Assembly (NCBI GenBank): GCA_963682085.1
Contig: OY821614.1
Location: forward strand, 558,001 to 622,000
From: Thiodubiliella sp900128405
Lineage (GTDB): Bacteria; Pseudomonadota; Gammaproteobacteria; PS1; Pseudothioglobaceae
Direction of reading: 5' to 3'
DNA length: 64,000 nt
This document shows positions 1-8,949 of the stretch, piece by piece (the stretch's first letter is position 1; each line of letters opens with the position of its first letter). The notes under the pieces were generated by a model. That model was given only the letters and a program-made list of their open reading frames with translations. It ran no database searches and had not been told where the DNA came from. Made by a program: the position numbers and the translations under genes.

Positions 1-292
1 TGCCACGATTGATGGTGCAAAATTCACGAATTTGATTGTCATTGCCAATAATTAAATTTGATTCTTGCCCAACTTCGTAAGTAATGTCTTGCGGGTCGCC
101 ACCAATTGAGGTAAATGAGTAGATATGGTTGTTTTTACCAATTTTGGTTGGCCCTTGTATGACGGCGTGGGATTCTACAATGGTGCCTGAGTCAATTTCA
201 ACATTTGCACCAATGATAGTATATGCACATATTTCAGCGTTTTCATGAATTTTTGCACTAGGGTCAATGACTGCACTAGGGTGTATTGCCAC
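1..292 (-). CDS. lpxA: LpxA, UDP-N-acetylglucosamine acyltransferase (partial, N-terminal part)
   Basis: This gene encodes the first enzyme of lipid A synthesis, a cytoplasmic acyltransferase moving a hydroxyacyl chain from ACP to UDP-GlcNAc. About 97 N-terminal residues are present; the rest lies beyond the window's left edge. The translation begins VAIHPSAVIDPSAKI and shows left-handed beta-helix hexapeptide repeats (IGANVEI, IGKNNHI, IGNDNQI) plus the LpxA-typical GGDPQDITYE and IREFCTINRG segments. The chosen start is GTG at 290-292, because a good ribosome binding site (AGAGG) lies about six bases upstream and no in-frame ATG is available. It is the last visible gene of a bamA-lpxD-fabZ-lpxA series, 12 bases after fabZ. 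Confidence 0.95.
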   Translation of the reverse strand, partial: MAIHPSAVIDPSAKIHENAEICAYTIIGANVEIDSGTIVESHAVIQGPTKIGKNNHIYSFTSIGGDPQDITYEVGQESNLIIGNDNQIREFCTINRG

Positions 293-304
293 AATAAACC
301 TCTT

Positions 305-748
305 TTAGTTTGCTGCCTTTTGGGTGCACATCAACTCAGCAGTGGTAACTACTTTTCCCTCAACTATAGCAACACATTTAAATTTCCAAATCCCACGCTT
401 AACTGCCAAAACTTCCACTTCAAGGCGCAATTGGTCACCCGGCTCAACCATGCGTTTAAAGCGCACTTTGTCTATGCCAACTAGCATATAAATTTGTCCG
501 TCAATCGGTTTGCCTACTTCAGATTTAAATGCTAGGATGCCTGTGGCTTGTGCCAACGCCTCAACAATCAAAACACCTGGCATAATTGGTTGCTCAGGAA
601 AGTGTCCAGTGAATTGTGGTTCATTAAAAGAAACATTTTTAAGCGCAACGATAGATTTGCCAACTTCTAATTCTAATACTCGGTCAATCAATAAGAAAGG
701 GTAGCGGTGCGGTAAGTAATTTTTAACATCTTGAATGTTCATTTCCAT
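305..748 (-). CDS. fabZ: FabZ, (3R)-hydroxyacyl-ACP dehydratase
   Basis: FabZ dehydrates (3R)-hydroxyacyl-ACP in fatty acid elongation and shares its hydroxymyristoyl-ACP pool with LpxA/LpxD. The 147-residue length is normal for a single hot-dog domain. The active-site stretch HFPEQPIMPGVLIVEALAQ carries the catalytic His (about residue 49) and the Glu further along (about residue 63); the N-terminal NYLPHRYPFLLIDRV is also typical. The start codon lies two bases after the lpxD stop and lpxA follows after 12 bases, so the genes are almost certainly co-transcribed. The first two methionines (M-E-M) are alternative starts. Confidence 0.97.
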   Translation of the reverse strand: MEMNIQDVKNYLPHRYPFLLIDRVLELEVGKSIVALKNVSFNEPQFTGHFPEQPIMPGVLIVEALAQATGILAFKSEVGKPIDGQIYMLVGIDKVRFKRMVEPGDQLRLEVEVLAVKRGIWKFKCVAIVEGKVVTTAELMCTQKAAN

Positions 749-750
749 AT

Positions 751-1746
751 TTATTGTCCTTTTAAAGATTTTAATTTAATGTTTAAATATTGCGTGATTT
801 TATCAAGTTTTGACAGCCACATTTGTATTCTTTTCCAATCTGAATGCAAGGAGATAGAGGTAAAGCCTGTGTAATGCCCTTTATTCAGGTGCTTATCCAC
901 CGTGCTAGCACCAGTAACAATCACATCATCTGCTAAGCACATATGGCTGGCAATCACCGCACCACCACCAACTTGACATCGTTTACCTAATGTGACACTG
1001 CCACCAATAGTTACACCTGCAGCGATTGCTGTATTTGCACCCAAACTGACATTGTGGGCAATATGCACCAAATTATCAAGACGCACGCCACTGTGTATTT
1101 GCGTGTCTTCTAATGTGCCTCTGTCAATAACAGTATTTGCACCAATGGCTACATCATCGCCAATGCTCACATTGCCCAGATGTGCGATAGTGTGCCAGTG
1201 TCCTTGATTGTCTAAAGCATTGCCAAAACCTTCTGAGCCGATAACCACACCCACTGAAAGAAAGACATTGTTGCCAATGGTGCAGTTTTGTAAAATAGTC
1301 ACATTGGGCTGAATAATGACATTATTCCCTATTATTACACCTTGTTCAATTATTGTATTAGTGCCAATGGTGCAGTTTTTACCAATCACAACATGTGCTC
1401 CAATAGTGCAACTCTTGGCAATGTTTTTGCTGTTAATTTGAGCACTAGTGTGAACACCATCAAGATAGGTCGGCTGTTGTTTAAAATAGTGCGTAATTTG
1501 AGCAAAAGCTAAATAAACATTATCAACCACAAGGGCATTAGTGGGGCAATCTTCCAATAAATCCTTGGTTATGATAACTGCACCCGCTTTTAAGTCCAGT
1601 AAATCTGCTTTGTATTTATTTGATGCAATATAAGTGAGCTGATCTTTTTGTGCATTAAAACTAGTGGCAAGACTGTTGATTTTTATTGACGCATCACCTA
1701 TTAACTCGGCATCAATAAAAGTAGCAATGTCTTTTAATCTATACAC
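751..1746 (-). CDS. lpxD: LpxD, UDP-3-O-acylglucosamine N-acyltransferase
   Basis: LpxD adds the second hydroxyacyl chain in lipid A synthesis, in the cytoplasm. The 331-residue protein has an N-terminal uridine-binding region (about residues 1-100) and a long hexapeptide-repeat beta-helix (about 100-290) with many IG-x-x-(V/T)-x-I units. The conserved HIAHNVSLGANTAIAA segment holds the catalytic His of the family. The C-terminal segment, from about residue 295, resembles the helical ACP-binding tail. The gene starts two bases after the bamA stop. In many gammaproteobacteria skp (ompH) lies between bamA and lpxD; here it is absent, so any Skp chaperone must be encoded elsewhere or be lacking. 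Confidence 0.97.
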   Translation of the reverse strand: MYRLKDIATFIDAELIGDASIKINSLATSFNAQKDQLTYIASNKYKADLLDLKAGAVIITKDLLEDCPTNALVVDNVYLAFAQITHYFKQQPTYLDGVHTSAQINSKNIAKSCTIGAHVVIGKNCTIGTNTIIEQGVIIGNNVIIQPNVTILQNCTIGNNVFLSVGVVIGSEGFGNALDNQGHWHTIAHLGNVSIGDDVAIGANTVIDRGTLEDTQIHSGVRLDNLVHIAHNVSLGANTAIAAGVTIGGSVTLGKRCQVGGGAVIASHMCLADDVIVTGASTVDKHLNKGHYTGFTSISLHSDWKRIQMWLSKLDKITQYLNIKLKSLKGQ

Positions 1747-1748
1747 TA

Positions 1749-4034
1749 TTAGAAACTTGTGCCAATAGTAAACTCAAAAGACTTGGTTTTATCCCCTGTT
1801 TTCTTTAAAAAAGGTTTGGCAAAATAAACACCTAACGGGCCAATAGGGGTTAGCCAAGTAAATGCTACACCAGTAGATGCACGCAAATTAGAGGCTTTAA
1901 AACTAGATACCTCTTCACTAATGCCACCTATATCAATAAAGGCACTTATGCGCATATTGCTGCTGTCTTTTATAAAGGTAAGCGGTGAAATTATAGAAAC
2001 CCCTGATAGTATAGATAATTTACCGCCTTTGGCCTTTCCATTTGCGTATTTTTCACCCAAAGAGTTAAAGTCAAAACCACGCACAGAAGAAGACCCACCT
2101 CCATAAAATCGCTCAAAGAATGGCAATTCTTTCTTGTCATAACCCTGTGCTATACCTATTTTAGAATTTGTTTTTAAGGTTATATTTTTAAAGATGGGAC
2201 GGTATCTTTTTTTCGAAGCGTTTATTTTGTAATATCTAAAATCAGCAACTGGCAATGCGACACTCAAGTTAAGATTTTTTCTGTCCCCTGTTGTTGGAAA
2301 GTTGTAATTATCTAAGGTATTGCTACTCCAATTTATACTAAGTTTGGCCTCGGTTCTGTCATTACTAGCACACTGCTTTACTTCGTAGTCCTTTGCAAAA
2401 GTGGCTCCACAAGTAACATCCCTGCTGGAAAGTTTTAAATTTGTAGTAATGCGTGTATTTTTTGTAACTGGGATTCCATAGCCGATACTTCCCCCACTTT
2501 GATTGATTTTATAAGAGGCAACATCTAATTCTGCACCATCAGTTTTTTTATTGAAAATACCATAATTAATGTTATGCCCATCTTGAGTAAAATAAGGATT
2601 AGAAAAATATAATGATAATTCCTCTACCGCTTCAGAGTGTGACGCCGATGCATTTAATACATTACCCGTACCAAGAAAGTTCTTTTCTTTTATGCCTAGA
2701 TTAAAAGCAGCACCAGAATTGTTGGAGTGAGATATACCAATAGAAAAGGTGCCAGTTTTAGTCTCTTCCACTACAAAGTTTAAATCAATTTTATCGCTAA
2801 AGTTTTTAACTTTGGAAACATTCATTGTTACATTGGAGAAGAACCCCAGCCGTTTAATCTTGGTTATTGAATTTTCCAATGCTTTGTCTGAATACAGTCC
2901 ACCTTCATAAACATCGATTTCCCTACGCACAACTTCATCCTGTGTTCTAGTATTGCCAGTAATAGTAATGCGATTAATATAAACTTTTTTCTTCGGTGTA
3001 ATTTTAAAATTTAAGTCAATAACAGGATCTACTTTGCCTTCAGCAGTTGCCACATCTACTTTAACGAAAGCATAACCCTGATCGGTATAAGCTTCTGTTA
3101 TGGCTTTAATGTCATTGATGATTTTTTTGCGCATAAAAACTTTACCAGGCTTAATTGTTAGTAATTTTGTTAGATTTCTATCAGACTTATTTAATGTATT
3201 TCCTGAAAAAATAATGTTACCAATTGTGTATTTGTCGCCTTCTTTTATCTGAATAGTGATATCAATATTTTTTTTATCTTCAGATAATTCACTTTTAACA
3301 TCGGTTACTTTAAAACTAAGGTAACCTGAGTTAATATACTGCGATTTCAATGCCTCAATGCCTGCATCTAATGCAATTTTTGAGTAATGATCTTTTTCGG
3401 TAAAATAGTTTAAAACAAACCAATTGGGTTCGCCAATTTCAAACAAACCAAGTAACTCCCTCTCTGTCTTTACCTTATTACCTAAAATGCGCATTGTCTT
3501 GATACGGGCAATTTCACCTTCGGCAATGTCAAGCTCAATTCCTACTCTGTTTTGACTGTCAATTTCAATATTTTTGGTGATTTTGATATTGTGGTAACCT
3601 TGGCTAATGTAAGTTGATTTTACTTGCTCAATCAATTCATCCAATTGCTTTTTATTGAAAATCTTACCCTGAGTTAGGTTCATACTGCTTAAAACTTTTT
3701 TAACGGTATCTTTGTCAAGTACTTTCTCTGAATTATTGAGAAAATCTACATATTTAATATGTGGGTTTTCCGTTACTTTAATTTTTAAGATTTGCTCCTC
3801 TTCCGTTACTTCAATGTCCTTAAAAAATTGTGTTTTGTAAAGAACACGAATAATTTTCGATGAGGTTTGTGCATCATAGTCATCGCCAACTTCAACGGGT
3901 AAATAACTTAGCACTGTGCCTCTAGAAATGACATTAAGACCTAGAATTTCAATATTCTTAATGGAGGCTGAAAAAGCCAGTGAAGTACTTAATAAGCTTG
4001 CCATTAAAACAAGTTTAACGATTATTTTTTTCAT
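1749..4034 (-). CDS. bamA: BamA, outer membrane protein assembly factor
   Basis: BamA is the core of the BAM complex, which folds beta-barrel proteins into the outer membrane. The 761-residue protein starts with a signal peptide (basic MKKIIVK, hydrophobic core, cleavage near AFSA). Five POTRA domains follow (about residues 24-420), then a 16-strand barrel of the Omp85/bacterial surface antigen type (about 440-761). The barrel contains the conserved VRGF motif (about residue 650, in SSSVRGFDFNSLGE), and the protein ends in Phe (FTIGTSF), the usual beta-barrel C-terminal signature. It leads the bamA-lpxD-fabZ-lpxA cluster; its promoter should lie in the 48-base gap before the DUF971 gene or further upstream. 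Confidence 0.97.
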   Translation of the reverse strand: MKKIIVKLVLMASLLSTSLAFSASIKNIEILGLNVISRGTVLSYLPVEVGDDYDAQTSSKIIRVLYKTQFFKDIEVTEEEQILKIKVTENPHIKYVDFLNNSEKVLDKDTVKKVLSSMNLTQGKIFNKKQLDELIEQVKSTYISQGYHNIKITKNIEIDSQNRVGIELDIAEGEIARIKTMRILGNKVKTERELLGLFEIGEPNWFVLNYFTEKDHYSKIALDAGIEALKSQYINSGYLSFKVTDVKSELSEDKKNIDITIQIKEGDKYTIGNIIFSGNTLNKSDRNLTKLLTIKPGKVFMRKKIINDIKAITEAYTDQGYAFVKVDVATAEGKVDPVIDLNFKITPKKKVYINRITITGNTRTQDEVVRREIDVYEGGLYSDKALENSITKIKRLGFFSNVTMNVSKVKNFSDKIDLNFVVEETKTGTFSIGISHSNNSGAAFNLGIKEKNFLGTGNVLNASASHSEAVEELSLYFSNPYFTQDGHNINYGIFNKKTDGAELDVASYKINQSGGSIGYGIPVTKNTRITTNLKLSSRDVTCGATFAKDYEVKQCASNDRTEAKLSINWSSNTLDNYNFPTTGDRKNLNLSVALPVADFRYYKINASKKRYRPIFKNITLKTNSKIGIAQGYDKKELPFFERFYGGGSSSVRGFDFNSLGEKYANGKAKGGKLSILSGVSIISPLTFIKDSSNMRISAFIDIGGISEEVSSFKASNLRASTGVAFTWLTPIGPLGVYFAKPFLKKTGDKTKSFEFTIGTSF

Positions 4035-4082
4035 GGCAACTAGGCAAGTTAAAGAATAAAAAAATATGCAATTATACAGCGT

Positions 4083-4436
4083 TTAGTGTTGCTTATGAGA
4101 ATGCCCCGCATCCTTGAGTCTTTTTAGGTAGTTAGACCAACGCACATCATACTCTGTCGCAAGATTATACAAATGTTCCCAAGAATAAATACCACTATCG
4201 TGACCATCGCTAAAAAACAAAACAATAGCGTAATTACCTGTAGGTTCAATGCGTGTGATAGCAACATTTTCTTTACCTATTTGCAAAGTTTCTTGTCCCG
4301 GTCCATGTCCCACCACTTCAGCAGAAGGTGAATGAACTCTTAAATATTCGGAAGTTAACGGATATTTGATATTGTCAAAAGTAAGTGTTAAAAGATTTTT
4401 TGCTTTATTAAGGGTAATATTACTGGGTGTTTGCAT
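4083..4436 (-). CDS. DUF971 (GBBH-like N-terminal domain) protein
   Basis: This 117-residue protein matches the DUF971 family, related to the N-terminal domain of gamma-butyrobetaine hydroxylase. The evidence is the pattern SEYLRVHSPSAEV, VAITRIEPTGNYAI, LFFSDGHDSGIYSWEHLY and a short helical C-terminus ending in GHSHKQH. Members are small cytoplasmic proteins, often linked to Fe-S or metal-related functions, but no reaction is established and none is assigned here. It is oriented with bamA and could share a promoter. The upstream 318 bases separate it from the divergent dapF. Confidence 0.85.
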   Translation of the reverse strand: MQTPSNITLNKAKNLLTLTFDNIKYPLTSEYLRVHSPSAEVVGHGPGQETLQIGKENVAITRIEPTGNYAIVLFFSDGHDSGIYSWEHLYNLATEYDVRWSNYLKRLKDAGHSHKQH

Positions 4437-4754
4437 TAGATTTATTTACTCGAAAGAATTAGATTAAACACGATTTTACCCGAAGTTTATTTACTTACAG
4501 CCTCTCAATCTAAAAATAGAAGTTATGGGTTTATTGTTCTAGCCCAAATACAGAGTAAATATAAATTACAGTGCTAACCATTTGTTATTAGGGTATTTAT
4601 AAAAAACTTTAGCGTTACTTGATAAGCACTATGGCGGGTGAGATTTAGAATGGAGAGGGCGGTTTTTTTGTTGATTCTATTTTTTAAAATAGAACTGTTA
4701 AGAATGGAGAGAGGTTAAATGTATAATTTTTCAAATAATTTTCAGAAATAAAAT
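4437..4754. promoter_or_regulatory. Divergent intergenic region between DUF971 gene and dapF
   Basis: This is a 318-base gene-free stretch that must carry the promoters for the DUF971 gene (minus) and dapF (plus). It contains an 11-base direct repeat AGAATGGAGAG at 4647-4657 and 4701-4711. Between the copies is a near-perfect 20-base palindrome, TTCTATTTTTTAAAATAGAA, at 4675-4694. No good -35/-10 pair or reading frame was recognised. The palindrome flanked by direct repeats could be an operator or a small mobile-element scar. Confidence 0.4.
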
Positions 4755-5585
4755 ATGCGTATGTTGATTAATTTTACAAAAATGCAAGGGCTTGGTAATG
4801 ACTTTATGGTGATTGATGCAATCAATCAATCAATATTATTATCTGTAGTGCAAATTCAAAAACTTGCAAATAGGCATTTTGGCGTGGGGTTTGATCAATT
4901 ACTGTTAGTTGAAAAGCCAGATGACAGCAAATATGATTTTAAATATCGAATTTTTAACGCCGATGGTTCTGAGGTAGGGCAATGTGGGAATGGGGCGCGT
5001 TGTTTTGCGCGTTTTGTAATTGAAAAAAAATTAACCAATAAAGGGTTTGCTGAAGATATTGTGGTAGAAACTAAAGAGAGTGTAATGAAATTGCTTGTTC
5101 ACAATAACAATGAGGCTGCTGTTATTATGGGGAAGCCAATATGGCATTCAAAAGACATTCCTTTTGAGCAATTAGACAATGTTGACGCAACTTATACCGT
5201 TGAAGGTGAGACACTTGGTGTGGTGTCAATGGGCAATCCGCATGCAATATTAATTGTGGATGACATTTGTCAGGAAATTGAAACAATTGCTAAAAAAATA
5301 CAAAGTTCTGCTGATTTTCCAGTAGGGGTAAATGTAAATTTTGTAAACATTGTTGATAGGCATAATATCACGCTTAGGGTTTATGAGCGAGGTGTGGGCG
5401 AAACCTTGGCTTGTGGTAGTGGCGCATGTGCAACTGCGGCATATTTACATAAAATAAATAAAATTGATGCCAGTGAAATCACCGTTAAATTGAAAGGAGG
5501 AGACCTGTTTATTGATATTGATAATTATGGTGTGTGTATGCGAGGATCTGCTGAGTTTGTATTTGAAGGGCAAATAGAAATTTAA
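4755..5585 (+). CDS. dapF: DapF, diaminopimelate epimerase
   Basis: DapF interconverts LL- and meso-diaminopimelate for lysine and peptidoglycan synthesis in the cytoplasm. The 276-residue length is typical. Both catalytic cysteines are visible: the first in GSEVGQCGNGARCFARF (about residue 77) and the second in GETLACGSGACATAA (about residue 224). The N-terminus FTKMQGLGNDFMVID is diagnostic. Two in-frame starts exist, ATG at 4755 and ATG at 4761. Neither has a clear Shine-Dalgarno sequence, and homologues fit the second slightly better. The gene stands alone, converging on apaH. Confidence 0.96.
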   Translation: MRMLINFTKMQGLGNDFMVIDAINQSILLSVVQIQKLANRHFGVGFDQLLLVEKPDDSKYDFKYRIFNADGSEVGQCGNGARCFARFVIEKKLTNKGFAEDIVVETKESVMKLLVHNNNEAAVIMGKPIWHSKDIPFEQLDNVDATYTVEGETLGVVSMGNPHAILIVDDICQEIETIAKKIQSSADFPVGVNVNFVNIVDRHNITLRVYERGVGETLACGSGACATAAYLHKINKIDASEITVKLKGGDLFIDIDNYGVCMRGSAEFVFEGQIEI

Positions 5586-5608
5586 CGCACTAAACCCAGT
5601 GTCTCAGT

Positions 5609-6406
5609 TTAACAATTGACAGAAAATATTTGTTTGTCCTCAAAGCGAATCATATTTAATGCACCACCCCAAGCACAGCCTTTGTCCATTGGGTAGATAT
5701 GTGGTTGAGCGATGTTTGACAAAGTAGACCAATGACCAAAGAAAATATCGGTATTTTCCAATTTTCTGTTGTTTTGTAAAAACCATGCCTTGAAGCCCTT
5801 AGGAGCAGTATCGTGATTCATTTTCCCTTTAAATTCTAATGTGCTATCTGCCTTGCAAAAACGCATACGCATACAGGCGTTAATGGTATATCGACATTTA
5901 TCCATTGCATTTAAATCTTCTGCCCAAGTGTATGGATGGTCGCCATACATAATATTGATAAAACCGCCTGCCTGATGACTTTGTAAGTGTTTTTCAACTG
6001 TGGCAGTTTGTGTTAACAGAGTGGTTTTGTCCCAAATTGGCGGAATGCCTGCATGCACCAATAATGCGTCTTGGTGCTCAATTACCAAGGGTTGTTTTTG
6101 TAAAAATCCAATTAAATCTTGTGCATCTTTAGCGTTTAAAATATCATTAAAAGTGTCTTTATTACTCGGCGTTTTGTCGCCAAGTGCACATGCCAATAGA
6201 TGAAAATCATGGTTACCCAATAGCATTTTTGCATTGTCGCCTAAGTTTCTAATGAAGCGTAAAGTTTCAAGTGATTTATTGCCACGATTGACTACATCGC
6301 CAAGGAAAAACAGCCGGTCTTTATCAAGGGAAAAATGACTTTTTTTGAGTAGTATTTGGAGTGCATCATAACACCCTTGAACATCACCAATTAAATAATC
6401 ACTCAT
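5609..6406 (-). CDS. apaH: ApaH, symmetrical bis(5'-nucleosyl)-tetraphosphatase
   Basis: ApaH hydrolyses Ap4A to two ADP and acts in nucleotide-stress control and RNA decapping. The 265-residue protein shows the metallophosphatase motifs in order: YLIGDVQGC (GDxxG, start of protein), FFLGDVVNRG (GDxxxRG, about residue 37), LLGNHDFHL (GNHD, about 62) and LVHAGIPPIW (HAG, about 117). It overlaps the end of apaG by four bases (ATGA junction), implying translational coupling. It is the last gene of the pdxA-rsmA-apaG-apaH order also found in E. coli. Confidence 0.96.
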   Translation of the reverse strand: MSDYLIGDVQGCYDALQILLKKSHFSLDKDRLFFLGDVVNRGNKSLETLRFIRNLGDNAKMLLGNHDFHLLACALGDKTPSNKDTFNDILNAKDAQDLIGFLQKQPLVIEHQDALLVHAGIPPIWDKTTLLTQTATVEKHLQSHQAGGFINIMYGDHPYTWAEDLNAMDKCRYTINACMRMRFCKADSTLEFKGKMNHDTAPKGFKAWFLQNNRKLENTDIFFGHWSTLSNIAQPHIYPMDKGCAWGGALNMIRFEDKQIFSVNC

Positions 6407-6774
6407 TGTAGCGTGTATGGCTCACTTAGAACAAATTCTGGAATATCAACATCAAAGTGTTCGCCATCATCATTAATCATACTATAGTTGCCCTTCATAG
6501 TGCCAGTCTGAGTTTTAATAACTGAACCAGAAGTGTATTCAAATGACTCGCCAGGCAATAAGTGAGGCTGTTCACCAACCACGCCTTTGCCAGTTACTTC
6601 TTCTATGTATCCCATTTCATCTTGGATAATCCAATGTCTATTGAGTAATTGCATGCCGATTTCACCATTGTTGACAATGGTAATCGTGTAAGAAAATACA
6701 TATTTACTCTCAAAAGGATTGGTAAACTGAGGCAATGGCGAAACTTGAATGGTAATTTTAATGTTGTTTTTCAT
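6403..6774 (-). CDS. apaG: ApaG (CorD) family protein
   Basis: ApaG is a small fibronectin-III-like domain protein of about 125 residues, encoded next to apaH in many proteobacteria. The translation from ATG at 6772-6774 gives about 123 residues with the family core: YTITIVNNGEIGMQLLNRHW, a GKGVVGEQPHLLPGESFEYTS stretch in two adjoining pieces, and TGTMKGNYSM. The frame is open further upstream to 6837, but that part overlaps rsmA and matches no ApaG sequence. An ATG at 6780 is an alternative. It overlaps the rsmA 3' end by 17 bases and apaH by four. Its molecular role is not well defined in the family. Confidence 0.92.
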   Translation of the reverse strand: MKNNIKITIQVSPLPQFTNPFESKYVFSYTITIVNNGEIGMQLLNRHWIIQDEMGYIEEVTGKGVVGEQPHLLPGESFEYTSGSVIKTQTGTMKGNYSMINDDGEHFDVDIPEFVLSEPYTLQ

Positions 6775-7510
6775 AATCATTGGATAGGGTAATAAAATCT
6801 TGCACCGCAAGCATTTCAGCGCGTTGCGATAAATCAATAGCGGTTTGTTCTTGTGAAAGATGTAATTTTAAACAATTTCTTAAGGTTTTTCTGCGTTGTG
6901 CAAAAGAAGCCTTAACAATTTTTTCAAAAATTGCCATATTTTTTACTTCTGTTTTGGGTAGTGGCTTGAGATAAATAATAGCAGAATCCACTTTTGGTGC
7001 TGGATTAAAAGACTCAGAGGGAACGATAAAGATTAATTCAGCCTCAAAAAATGCTTGTATCATAACACTCAAACGCCCATAGATTTTTGAACCTTTGTCT
7101 GCCACTATTCTTTCCACCACTTCTTTTTGTAACATAAAAGTCATGTCTGTTATCTTTTCTCGATTTTCAAGCAAGTGAAAAAGAATGGGAGATGAGATGT
7201 TATAAGGCAGATTGCCAACTACTCGAATCGGGTTCGGCAAGGTGCCAAGGTCAAATTTGAGTGCATCACCTTCATGAATAACCAGATTGTCTTTGTCAAA
7301 ACTAATTAATAAGGCAATCAAATCTCTGTCAATTTCAATCACATTTAATTTTTTAACCTGTTCCAATAAAGGCAATGTCATTGCCCCTTGCCCAGGGCCA
7401 ATTTCAAGTAAATTGTCATTAAATTTTGGTGCAATCACCGCAACAATGCGTTCAATTACCCGATTATCGGTTAAAAAGTTTTGCCCAAAGCGTTTGCGAG
7501 CCTTATGCAT
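6758..7510 (-). CDS. rsmA: RsmA (KsgA), 16S rRNA dimethyladenosine transferase
   Basis: RsmA dimethylates two adjacent adenines near the 3' end of 16S rRNA during small-subunit maturation. The chosen start, ATG at 7508-7510, gives a 250-residue protein beginning MHKARKRFGQNFL, the usual N-terminus; the frame is open nine codons further but those lie inside pdxA. SAM-binding motif I is LLEIGPGQGAMT (about residue 39), the catalytic NLPYNISSP (NxPY) is at about residue 100, and FNPAPKVDSA follows. It overlaps pdxA by eight bases and apaG by 17. Confidence 0.96.
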   Translation of the reverse strand: MHKARKRFGQNFLTDNRVIERIVAVIAPKFNDNLLEIGPGQGAMTLPLLEQVKKLNVIEIDRDLIALLISFDKDNLVIHEGDALKFDLGTLPNPIRVVGNLPYNISSPILFHLLENREKITDMTFMLQKEVVERIVADKGSKIYGRLSVMIQAFFEAELIFIVPSESFNPAPKVDSAIIYLKPLPKTEVKNMAIFEKIVKASFAQRRKTLRNCLKLHLSQEQTAIDLSQRAEMLAVQDFITLSNDYEKQH

Positions 7511-8477
7511 AATTAAGTAAGTTTTTGGCATAATCAATCGCCGTGTGTAAACTGCCTAAACTGATGTTGCCTGTGCCTGCTAAATTAAGTGCAGTGCCAT
7601 GATCTACCGAAGTGCGAATAAAGGGTAAACCTAGTGTTACATTCACTGCTTTTTTAAAACCCAAGGTTTTGAGCACTGGTAACCCTTGATCGTGATACAT
7701 TGCTAGCACGCAATCCACACCTTGTAGTGCATCAGGTGTAAAGGCGGTATCTGCTGGTATGCTACCGATAAGATTAAAACCTTGTGCATTTAGTTTGTTA
7801 ATCAAAGGGTTAATGATTTCAATTTCTTCAGAACCAAGATACCCACCTTCACCAGCATGTGGATTAAGCCCACAAACCACAATCTTTGGATTTTGAATGC
7901 CATAACTTTGTAAAGCATTGTGAATAATACGCAAAGTTTCCTCTAAAGAATTGGCATGTATATGTTGTGGCACTTGAGATAAGGGTATATGTGTTGTTGC
8001 TAGTGCAACACGCAATCCTTTGGTAGCCAGCATCATCACCGTTTTATCAACACCAGAGATTTCAGCCAAATATTCGGTATGTCCGCTAAAACCTTTGCCA
8101 TTTTTATCCTGATAAATACCTGCTTGATTAATAACACCCTTATGCAAAGGGCCAGTAATCAATGCTTGAGTTTTACTATCAAGGCAATATTGTGTTGCTA
8201 AATCCAGTGTATTTAATACATATTCAGCATTATTCTTATTCAGCACACCAGCAACAACTTTATCGGCAGTTTTTACAGGGTAAACACAGAGAGTATTGGG
8301 CTCGTAACTGCCTTCTGTTTCGCTAATTTTAAGGGTTAAGTTAAGGGTTTTTGCCCTTGATATTAATACATCAGGGTCAGCAAAAAGCAATAAATCTTGC
8401 GCTGTTTTCTCTTGGGCGATAATCACTGCCAAATCAGGGCCAATTCCAGCAGGTTCACCGAGGGTAAATGCAAGCAT
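7503..8477 (-). CDS. pdxA: PdxA, 4-hydroxythreonine-4-phosphate dehydrogenase
   Basis: PdxA is an NAD-dependent enzyme of the DXP-dependent pyridoxal phosphate pathway. The 324-residue protein begins MLAFTLGEPAGIGPDLAV, carries ITGPLHKGVIN (about residue 121) and GHTEYLAE (about 145), and has the metal-binding HDQGLPVLKTLGF near residue 262. The C-terminal FIRTSVDHGTALNLAGTG is also diagnostic. It is the first visible gene of the pdxA-rsmA-apaG-apaH operon. The frequent upstream partner surA is not present here. Confidence 0.96.
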   Translation of the reverse strand: MLAFTLGEPAGIGPDLAVIIAQEKTAQDLLLFADPDVLISRAKTLNLTLKISETEGSYEPNTLCVYPVKTADKVVAGVLNKNNAEYVLNTLDLATQYCLDSKTQALITGPLHKGVINQAGIYQDKNGKGFSGHTEYLAEISGVDKTVMMLATKGLRVALATTHIPLSQVPQHIHANSLEETLRIIHNALQSYGIQNPKIVVCGLNPHAGEGGYLGSEEIEIINPLINKLNAQGFNLIGSIPADTAFTPDALQGVDCVLAMYHDQGLPVLKTLGFKKAVNVTLGLPFIRTSVDHGTALNLAGTGNISLGSLHTAIDYAKNLLNYA

Positions 8478-8949
8478 TATTTTATGTGTTAAAAAATTAC
8501 GGTTATTATAAAGCCTAATGTCTCAACTCAAAGATAGAAAATGTAAATATAGCGTCAACGCTTGTTGTTTCAATATTTGAAAAAACTTCAAGTAATTTTA
8601 TGATAATTTTTTTTTGCAAATGCTACCTTTATATCAGCTTAACAAAGTCTGAGATTGCTACCAAGGTTTGCAAAGTGTTGGCTGACAACTCTAATGTCTT
8701 AAGCATCAAGTTTGTAGTTTGAAATACCCATAATGCAATAAGGCTTGGTTGCGTAAAAGGAATATGGTTATCTTTGTGCATTCATCTGCTGGTAAAGTGT
8801 GTTTTTTTGGTTGCAGCTATTATGCCAGAGGTTTTTTGTGTTTTTAATTCCTATATTTGGATTGAAGCAGTAATACTTTATTAAAAAGATAAGATTAGTG
8901 TTAAAATGGCGGTTTTGGTGTTATTTTCGTATTTTTATATAAGGCAATT
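8478..8949. other. Gene-free stretch upstream of RND efflux genes
   Basis: These 472 bases between divergent pdxA (minus) and the efflux adaptor gene (plus) contain no open frame with recognisable product. The DNA is strongly AT-rich with several T runs (for example around 8600). Both promoters must lie here, but no convincing -35/-10 pair, terminator or operator could be picked out by eye. The final bases before the adaptor ATG (ATATAAGGCAATT) contain a weak AAGG ribosome binding site. Confidence 0.4.
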
